Positions 24,845-29,465 of a stretch of DNA of 29,465 bases are shown one piece after another. The DNA comes from JABCPE02 sp963506915 (GTDB lineage: Bacteria; Bacteroidota; Bacteroidia; Flavobacteriales; Weeksellaceae). Positions within the stretch are counted from its first letter, which is position 1. Each line of letters begins with the position of its first letter. The notes under the pieces are model-generated. The model had not been told where the DNA came from. It ran no database searches and saw only the letters and a program-made list of their open reading frames with translations. The position numbers and the translations under genes are program-made. The DNA is taken from positions 1 through 29,465 of the forward strand of contig CAUORE010000020.1 in assembly GCA_963506915.1 (NCBI GenBank), in the 5' to 3' direction.

Positions 24845-24875
24845 TTGTGATTAATGATAAAGTCTGTATATTTGC
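24845..24875 (+). promoter_or_regulatory. Promoter of tRNA-Gln
   Basis: TTG at 24845-24847, 19 bases, TATATTTGC at 24867-24875: both boxes match and the tRNA begins 15 bases later. Confidence 0.78.
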
Positions 24876-24890
24876 ACCACTTAAAACGGA

Positions 24891-24961
24891 AGACCCATGG
24901 TGTAACGGTAGCACACCAGATTTTGGTTCTGTTTGTCGGGGTTCGAATCCCTGTGGGTCTA
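24891..24961 (+). tRNA. tRNA-Gln, anticodon TTG
   Basis: The 71-base cloverleaf closes well: acceptor stem AGACCCA with TGGGTCT and discriminator A, D arm GTGT-loop-GCAC, anticodon stem CAGA/TCTG around loop TTTTGGT (anticodon TTG), and T arm CGGGG-TTCGAAT-CCCTG. The first anticodon-stem pair is a C-T mismatch. The weak A1-T72 pair is suited to glutaminyl-tRNA synthetase. CCA is not encoded. It is a single tRNA with its own promoter and terminator, not part of a cluster. Confidence 0.96.
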
Positions 24962-24966
24962 CACTT

Positions 24967-24997
24967 AAAACTCTCTGAATTTCAGAGAGTTTTTTTA
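24967..24997 (+). terminator. Terminator of tRNA-Gln
   Basis: AAACTCTCTGA faces TCAGAGAGTTT as a perfect inverted repeat, followed by T7. It begins 5 bases after the tRNA. Confidence 0.92.
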
Positions 24998-25027
24998 TTT
25001 TTAAAGTAATTTGCTGAAATTTTACTT

Positions 25028-25444
25028 ATGGAATTTGAAGAAATAAAAAACTTAATAGAAAGTTCTCCAAATATAGAATTTGGATTAGGGGTTAGTGATG
25101 ATATAATAAGAAAAGCTGAAGAAAAATTAGAATTTACTTTTCCTAAAGAATATAAATTATGGCTAAAAAATTATGGTTGGGGAGAAATATATGGTGAAGA
25201 TATTTTTGGATTGTATAATGAAGAGTTTAATTCTTATCCTAATGTTGTTTTCACAAATTTAAAAATGAGGCAAGAAAATTTTATTTCAGGAAATGAATTA
25301 GCAGTTCAAATGAATGATTTTGCTGAAATTTACTTTTTTGAGAAAGACAAAGAACAAATATTTATTAAATCTGGAGATGTAAAGGAATTGTATGCTGACT
25401 CATTTTTTCATTTTATAGTAAAGAAAACTTGTGATACATTTTGA
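25028..25444 (+). CDS. SMI1/KNR4 (SUKH) family protein, possible orphan immunity protein
   Basis: 138 residues. The SUKH pattern is visible: a first helix with SDDIIRKAEEKL, then the signature FTFPKEYKLWLKNYGWGEIYGEDIFGLY (Pro, Leu, aromatic and Gly residues as in the family), followed by beta-strands with FAEIYFFEKDKEQIFIKSGD and a last helix ADSFFHFIVKKTCDTF. Bacterial SUKH proteins often protect against nuclease-type polymorphic toxins, but some are stand-alone genes. No toxin is adjacent here: tRNA-Gln is upstream and purB downstream. The DNA is much more A+T-rich than purB, with AAA, GAA and ATA codons dominant, which supports acquisition. Start ATG 25028. An immunity role is inference; another toxin may be elsewhere, or this may be a relic of a lost locus. 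Confidence 0.82.
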   Translation: MEFEEIKNLIESSPNIEFGLGVSDDIIRKAEEKLEFTFPKEYKLWLKNYGWGEIYGEDIFGLYNEEFNSYPNVVFTNLKMRQENFISGNELAVQMNDFAEIYFFEKDKEQIFIKSGDVKELYADSFFHFIVKKTCDTF

Positions 25445-25484
25445 TATATAAGGAAATAAAAGTGTTTATAAATTTTAGCGCAGA

Positions 25485-25520
25485 AATGATTTTTTTATTC
25501 ATCAGAAATCATTATTTTTG
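25485..25520 (+). promoter_or_regulatory. Inverted repeat and -7 box upstream of purB
   Basis: AATGATTT (25485-25492) and AAATCATT (25506-25513) form an 8-bp inverted repeat; TATTTTTG at 25513-25520 fits the -7 box. The repeat covers the -33 region, so it may be an operator for purB, or a weak terminator for the SUKH gene running into ATTTTT. No TTG is at the right distance. Confidence 0.45.
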
Positions 25521-25537
25521 ACATCAAAATATAGACT

Positions 25538-26965
25538 ATGAATTCTTACAAAAATCCTCTTGAAGAGCGCTATTCTAGTGAGGAAATGCTTTATAATTTT
25601 TCACCTGAGAATAAGTTTCGCACTTGGAGACAGCTTTGGATTGCTCTTGCCGAAATCGAAAAAGATTTGGGTTTAGATATTTCTGATGAGCAGATAGCAC
25701 AGCTGAAAGAACAAGCCCAAAATATAGACTTTGCCAAAGCAGCCGAATACGAAAAGAAATTCCGCCATGATGTGATGGCGCATGTGCATACCTACGGAGA
25801 TGCCGCTCCTCTGGCGAAGGGAATCATCCACCTTGGGGCTACTTCTGCATTTGTAGGGGATAATACTGATTTGATTCAAATCCGTGATGGACTGCTCATC
25901 ATCCGCAGACAGCTGGTGAATGTTATCAAAAAATTGTCCGATTTCGCACTGAAATATAAAGACCTTCCTACGCTTGGTTTTACGCATTTTCAGCCTGCAC
26001 AGCTCACTACCGTGGGGAAGCGTGCTACACTTTGGCTGCAGTCTCTTCTTTTGGATTTTGAGGAATTAGAATTTTTCTTGGAAACCCTCAGATTTAGAGG
26101 TGTGAAAGGAACTACGGGAACGGCTGCCAGCTTTTTGGAGCTTTTCGGTGGAGATTATGCCAAGGTAAAACATTTGGATAAGGAGCTTTCCAGAAGATTT
26201 GGCTTTGAAAAAGTTTTTGGTGTTTCGGGGCAGACTTATGATAGAAAAATCGATGCAAAGGCAGCAACTTTGCTTTCGAATATCGCTCAATCAGCTCATA
26301 AATTTACCAATGACCTTCGTTTGCTTCAGAATTTGAAAGAAATAGAAGAACCTTTTGAGAAAAGCCAAATCGGTTCTTCGGCAATGGCTTACAAGCGAAA
26401 CCCGATGCGTTCCGAGAGAATAGGGGCTCTCGCTAAATTTGTAATGTCTGTTTCTTCGGGCTCTGCGATGGTGGCTTCTACGCAGTGGTTTGAGCGTACG
26501 CTGGATGACTCTGCGAATAAGCGACTTACGATTCCTCAGGCGTTTTTAGCAGTGGATGCTATTCTGCTTATTTGGAACAACATCATGGATGGGCTTGTGG
26601 TTTATGAAAACCGCATCAGAAAGCACATTATGGAGGAACTTCCGTTCATGGCTACTGAATACATCATCATGGAAGAGGTAAAAGCGGGAGGTGACCGACA
26701 AGAAATCCATGAAACTATCCGCCAGCACTCTATGGAGGCGAGTAAAAAAGTGAAAATGGAAGGAAAGGAAAACGACCTAATAGAGCGCATTATGAATGAT
26801 AATTCGCTGAAAATGGATAAATCTAAAATTATGGAAGTCCTTGACCCGAAAAACTTCATTGGATTTGCGCCAGTGCAGACAGAAGAGTTTATAAAGAATG
26901 AAGTTCTGCCGATTTTGGATAAATACCAATCCCTTGTGGGGCTGAGCGTAGATTTGAAAGTTTAA
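25538..26965 (+). CDS. purB: Adenylosuccinate lyase
   Basis: 475 residues. Splits adenylosuccinate to AMP and SAICAR to AICAR, releasing fumarate, in purine synthesis. The fumarase/aspartase-superfamily regions are intact: IIHLGATSAFVGDNTDL (region with conserved TSxxxxDN), LPTLGFTHFQPAQLTTVGKR with the catalytic-region His, and the signature loop SQIGSSAMAYKRNP with the catalytic serine at about residue 280. Length and the MAYKRNP form resemble the longer clade that includes animal enzymes. It stands apart from other pur genes and ends at a strong hairpin. Confidence 0.96.
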   Translation: MNSYKNPLEERYSSEEMLYNFSPENKFRTWRQLWIALAEIEKDLGLDISDEQIAQLKEQAQNIDFAKAAEYEKKFRHDVMAHVHTYGDAAPLAKGIIHLGATSAFVGDNTDLIQIRDGLLIIRRQLVNVIKKLSDFALKYKDLPTLGFTHFQPAQLTTVGKRATLWLQSLLLDFEELEFFLETLRFRGVKGTTGTAASFLELFGGDYAKVKHLDKELSRRFGFEKVFGVSGQTYDRKIDAKAATLLSNIAQSAHKFTNDLRLLQNLKEIEEPFEKSQIGSSAMAYKRNPMRSERIGALAKFVMSVSSGSAMVASTQWFERTLDDSANKRLTIPQAFLAVDAILLIWNNIMDGLVVYENRIRKHIMEELPFMATEYIIMEEVKAGGDRQEIHETIRQHSMEASKKVKMEGKENDLIERIMNDNSLKMDKSKIMEVLDPKNFIGFAPVQTEEFIKNEVLPILDKYQSLVGLSVDLKV

Positions 26966-27044
26966 GCTAAATAAAGATATTTCATTTACTAATTTTTTTA
27001 ATTAATGCTAATAGAATTTTTGTGTTTTTAAGTTCTATTTTAGG

Positions 27045-27083
27045 GAAACTCCCTGCTGGTTTTCGGCAGGGAATTTCTTTTTT
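27045..27083 (+). terminator. Rho-independent terminator of purB
   Basis: GAAACTCCCTGC and GCAGGGAATTTC form a 12-bp stem with one mismatch and a 9-base loop, followed by T6. It lies 80 bases after the stop; the space between is A+T-rich and without a gene. Confidence 0.85.
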
Positions 27084-27151
27084 AGTCCAAATTTTATTTC
27101 CAAAGAAAAGTCGCTTGGTTTCTTCGCTCGTATTTTTCGCTAAATATATAG

Positions 27152-27159
27152 TATCTTTG
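27152..27159 (+). promoter_or_regulatory. -7 box of the mnmE promoter
   Basis: TATCTTTG is a perfect TAnnTTTG match just 5 bases before the ATG, implying a nearly leaderless mRNA. The -33 region is TTTTTC rather than TTG. Confidence 0.55.
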
Positions 27160-27164
27160 CCGTT

Positions 27165-28565
27165 ATGAATCAAGATACGATATGCGCCCTTGCGACTGCC
27201 GATGGGGTAGGAGCGATAGGTATCATCCGCGTTTCGGGGCAGGATGCTCTGGCGGTGGTCAATAGAATTTTTGAAGGGAAAAACTTGGAAAAAGTACCGA
27301 CTCACACGGTGCATTACGGCTTTGTGAAAGATGGCGAAGAGGTGATAGATGAGGTGATGGTCTCTGTGTTCCATGCACCGAGGACTTTCACGGCGGAAAA
27401 TTCGGCGGAAATTTCTTTTCACGGTTCGCCACATATTGCAAAAAAAATCTTGGAAACTCTGTTGAAAAATGGCGCAAGAACCGCAAAAGCAGGAGAATTT
27501 ACCATGAGAGCCTTTATGAATGGGCGTGTAGACCTTTCTCAGGCGGAATCCATAGCTGACCTTATTGCTTCCGAGAATGAGGCTTCGCGAAAGGCGGCTC
27601 TTGAACAGCTGAAAGGCGGAATTTCTAAGGAAATAGCTGTGCTGAGAGGCGATTTGCTGAATTTTACTTCGCTTATCGAATTGGAACTTGATTTTGCCGA
27701 AGAAGATGTGGAGTTTGCTGACCGCTCTGCATTGATGGGGCTTATCGCTAATCTTAAAGCCAAATTGGCCAGTCTTATTGATAGTTTTCAGTATGGAAAT
27801 GCAGTGAAAAACGGCATCAATGTGGCGATAATTGGAAAACCTAACGCAGGGAAATCTACTCTGCTGAACGCACTTTTGAAAGAAGAAAGAGCGATAGTGA
27901 GTGACATAGCAGGGACTACCCGTGACACGATAGAGGAGGTTCTGCATATAAAAGGCACGGCGTTCCGTTTCATTGACACGGCAGGAATCCGCGAAACTTC
28001 CGACACGATAGAGGAAATAGGCGTGAAGAAAGCCAAAGAAAAAATAGCATCAGCAAAGGTGCTGCTTTATCTCTATGATGAGCAGGATAGCAGCGCGGAG
28101 GAAATCATCAGCTTTATAAAAGAATTCTACCGCCCAGATCTGAAAGTGATGCTTCTTCATAATAAAATAGACCAAAATAAGGGCGTTTCAACTGAAATTT
28201 TTTCAGAAATAGACCAAGCACTGAAACGGGAACTTGTCCCTGATTATACGGATACTATTCTGGGGATTTCGGCTCGGGAAAATATCAATATAGAACTGCT
28301 CAAAGCAGAATTGTCCAGTTTTGTGGAAACTCTGAAAGGCAGCGAAAATGCAGTAGTAATTACCAATCAGCGCCACTATGAAGCCCTCAGAAAATCGCTG
28401 GACTCTGTGGAAAGAGTGGAAGAAGCGGTGGTTTCGGGCATTCATACAGAACTTCTGGCGTATGAACTACGCACGGCTCTGGAACACCTTGGGGAAATCT
28501 CTGGGGAATTTACCAATGATGAGGTTTTAGGAAACATTTTTAGTAAGTTCTGTATTGGTAAATAA
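27165..28565 (+). CDS. mnmE: tRNA uridine-5-carboxymethylaminomethyl(34) synthesis GTPase MnmE
   Basis: 466 residues, full length. With MnmG it builds the cmnm5 group on U34 of tRNAs such as tRNA-Gln, using folate and GTP. The N-terminal formyl-THF-binding domain (about 1-118: TICALATADGVGAIGIIRVSG, TFTAENSAEISFHGSPHI, EFTMRAFMNGRVDLSQAE) is followed by a helical domain that is interrupted by the G domain: G1 GKPNAGKST at 224-232, G2 AGTTRDTIE, G3 DTAG at 271-274, G4 NKID near 335. The invariant C-terminal CIGK (463-466) with its catalytic cysteine is intact. The codons for this tail and the stop are the same region that genomic islands use as an attachment site in Enterobacteria. Confidence 0.98.
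   Translation: MNQDTICALATADGVGAIGIIRVSGQDALAVVNRIFEGKNLEKVPTHTVHYGFVKDGEEVIDEVMVSVFHAPRTFTAENSAEISFHGSPHIAKKILETLLKNGARTAKAGEFTMRAFMNGRVDLSQAESIADLIASENEASRKAALEQLKGGISKEIAVLRGDLLNFTSLIELELDFAEEDVEFADRSALMGLIANLKAKLASLIDSFQYGNAVKNGINVAIIGKPNAGKSTLLNALLKEERAIVSDIAGTTRDTIEEVLHIKGTAFRFIDTAGIRETSDTIEEIGVKKAKEKIASAKVLLYLYDEQDSSAEEIISFIKEFYRPDLKVMLLHNKIDQNKGVSTEIFSEIDQALKRELVPDYTDTILGISARENINIELLKAELSSFVETLKGSENAVVITNQRHYEALRKSLDSVERVEEAVVSGIHTELLAYELRTALEHLGEISGEFTNDEVLGNIFSKFCIGK
28548..28565 (+). other. Candidate attachment site at the 3' end of mnmE
   Basis: The 18 bases TTCTGTATTGGTAAATAA code FCIGK and the stop. From memory, the direct repeats bounding Salmonella genomic island 1 cover the same codons in trmE/thdF (the older names of mnmE), with nearly the same bases. 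What follows here looks accessory. Because these codons are highly conserved, sequence likeness alone does not prove use as a site, and no second copy is present in the window. Confidence 0.4.
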
Positions 28566-28645
28566 TCTCTGTTTTTGCAAAGGATTGATAATGAGGTTTT
28601 TGTCTTTATAAAATACTATTTTACAATGAATTATCATTAAAATTT

Positions 28646-28684
28646 TTGATACTTCTTGATACTTTTTGTTGTTTTTTGATACTT
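28646..28684 (+). repeat. Three direct copies of TTGATACTT
   Basis: TTGATACTT at 28646-28654, 28656-28664 and 28676-28684: spacing 10 and 20 bases, i.e. one and two helical turns, so all three are on the same face of the DNA. It lies about 80 bases after mnmE. Confidence 0.85.
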
Positions 28685-28754
28685 TTTTAGGGTGCGATTT
28701 GGGTTACAGTGTTGTCTCCAAGTGAGTTTTTTGAGACTTTTAGGGTGACGATGG
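28671..28754 (+). repeat. Imperfect direct repeat, about 28 bp, 55 bp apart
   Basis: GTTTTTTGATACTTTT...TTAGGGTG-CGAT at 28671-28698 recurs as GTTTTTTGAGACTTTTAGGGTGACGAT at 28726-28752 with one substitution in the first block, a 2-base length change and one inserted base. Confidence 0.75.
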
Positions 28755-28821
28755 AGAAATTATTACTGACAAATACTGCTAAATAATGGTAAATACTGTT
28801 AATTACTGGGAGAAATTATTA
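28753..28821 (+). repeat. Direct repeat GGAGAAATTATTA flanking two 20-bp iteron-like units
   Basis: GGAGAAATTATTA is at 28753-28765 and 28809-28821. Between them AAATACTGCTAAATAATGG (28771-28789) and AAATACTGTTAATTACTGG (28791-28809) are tandem copies with a 20-bp period and three mismatches. The whole lies just before the ATG at 28848 and is a likely protein-binding array. Confidence 0.8.
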
Positions 28822-28847
28822 ACATACAATAAAACGGAAAGTGTAAA

Positions 28848-29216
28848 ATGAGTAGTAACATTAGGATAAATAGGATATGTAAATATTGTGGAGAAGTGTT
28901 TGTAGCTAAGACATTTAAGACTCAATTTTGTTCTCATAGTTGTAATTCAAAAGATTATAAAAAAAGAGAAAAAATCAGGAAAATAGAGGAGTCCCAAGAA
29001 GAATACAAAAGTAATTTGAAAAATAGTAAATCACAGAGTATGAATATGGAGGAACTCAAATCTAAAATCTATTTGAGTATAGCAGAAGTCTGTTTGTTGG
29101 TAGGAATGAGTGATTCTACTATCAGGAAGTTTGTAAAGGAGGGAAGACTAAAAACAATAAGATTAGGTAAAAAACATTTGATTTTAAAATCTCAGATAGA
29201 AAATTTGATGTGTTGA
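28848..29216 (+). CDS. Zinc-finger plus excisionase-type helix-turn-helix protein
   Basis: 122 residues. The N-terminus has a Cys4 zinc knuckle: Cys11-x-x-Cys14 (ICKYCGEVF) and Cys28-x-x-x-Cys32 (FCSHSC). A lysine- and glutamate-rich helix (about 36-60) links to a C-terminal HTH_17/excisionase-like domain at about 74-121: YLSIAEVCLLVGMSDSTIRKFVKEGRLKTIRLGKKHLILKSQIENLM, which is the MerR-like winged helix pattern ('S-x-x-E-x-x-x-x-L-x-x-S-x-x-T-I-x-x-x-V-x-x-G-x-L'). Proteins of this build are commonly encoded on Bacteroidota mobile elements and act as excisionases or regulators. Directly upstream are iteron-like repeats that may be its binding sites. DNA is A+T-rich. Specific role inferred from fold and place only. 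Confidence 0.72.
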   Translation: MSSNIRINRICKYCGEVFVAKTFKTQFCSHSCNSKDYKKREKIRKIEESQEEYKSNLKNSKSQSMNMEELKSKIYLSIAEVCLLVGMSDSTIRKFVKEGRLKTIRLGKKHLILKSQIENLMC

Positions 29217-29465
29217 TTTGGAGAACATTGTTTATTTGAAGATAGTGCAAATTAAATTCAAAAAATGAGTATTTACATCAGATTAAAAAAATAATAGTTA
29301 AAATCGTTTGAAAAATCGTTCAACGCTCTTTCTATTATTTTTATTAAAATATTTTGGTCTTTCTCTATTCTAATTCATAGATAAATATTAAAAAAATAAA
29401 AATAGTAGATTCCTTATAATTATAAGTTATACCAAATTATATGTTATATTATAATATTTATAATT
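29217..29465. other. Very A+T-rich stretch without a recognisable gene
   Basis: About 250 bases to the window edge hold no credible open frame in either direction. There is one small frame, ATG at 29265 coding MSIYIRLKK and a stop. The last 60 bases are almost pure A/T, with overlapping short palindromes such as TTATAATTATAA. The next gene, if any, starts outside the window. Confidence 0.6.
29287..29342. repeat. Inverted repeat enclosing a 12-bp tandem repeat
   Basis: AAAAATAATAG (29287-29297) and CTATTATTTTT (29332-29342) are perfect 11-base inverted arms. Inside, AAATCGTTTGAA (29301-29312) and AAATCGTTCAAC (29313-29324) are tandem copies, and TTGAA-N6-TTCAA forms a small inverted core. The outer hairpin with its T run could also act as a terminator for the upstream gene. 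Confidence 0.65.

Noticed and set aside
26982..27947. Long minus-strand open frame (321 codons) across the start of mnmE
   Set aside because: It overlaps the intact mnmE frame and the purB terminator; its product is Cys/His/Phe-rich low-quality sequence with no family pattern. It is an antisense shadow.

Overview
The window looks like chromosome from a member of the Bacteroidota, most likely Flavobacteriales of the Weeksellaceae type (Chryseobacterium, Riemerella, Elizabethkingia, Bergeyella relatives). The evidence is: many starts preceded by the Bacteroidota promoter form TTG-N(16-23)-TAnnTTTG and no real Shine-Dalgarno sequence; a fused SecDF; a DAHP synthase fused to a type II chorismate mutase; a class II HMG-CoA reductase; a subtilase with a type IX secretion (T9SS) C-terminal domain; and A+T-rich DNA. 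The genus is an inference.

Layout. 1-1155: the end of dapF and mltG (cell-wall precursor and glycan-strand cleavage). 1227-5903: two secreted proteins, a T9SS subtilase and a long repeat protein with 22 copies of a 51-bp unit and a C1q/TNF-like C-terminus. 6061-11703: secDF, an Nfu-type Fe-S protein, a Sel1-repeat protein and a serine esterase. 11715-14502 (minus): acyl-CoA synthetase and queG. 14575-17960: L,D-transpeptidase, lpdA, patatin and a small membrane protein. 18015-21617 (minus): two probable operons, rdgB-DAHP synthase/chorismate mutase and TerB-like/TonB_C-like/tpiA. 21749-24727: M1 peptidase, then the convergent class II HMG-CoA reductase. 24891-28565: tRNA-Gln, an isolated SUKH (SMI1/KNR4) gene, purB and mnmE. 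28566-29465: an accessory-looking edge with dense direct repeats, a zinc-finger/excisionase-like gene and a very A+T-rich tail.

Most of the window is ordinary housekeeping DNA with compact gene borders. In at least two places the T-tract of one gene's terminator runs straight into the -33 element of the next gene's promoter. Convergent genes share bidirectional hairpins.

The most interesting place is the right end. The last 18 bases of mnmE (28548-28565, coding FCIGK-stop) coincide with the stretch that Salmonella genomic island 1 uses as its attachment site in trmE/thdF. Immediately downstream are iteron-like repeats, then a gene combining a Cys4 zinc knuckle with an excisionase-type helix-turn-helix, then DNA with nested inverted repeats. 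This is what the left edge of an integrated element would look like, but no integrase lies inside the window, so it remains a hypothesis. The second item of interest is the C1q-tipped beta-roll adhesin, and the third is the lone SUKH gene beside the tRNA.
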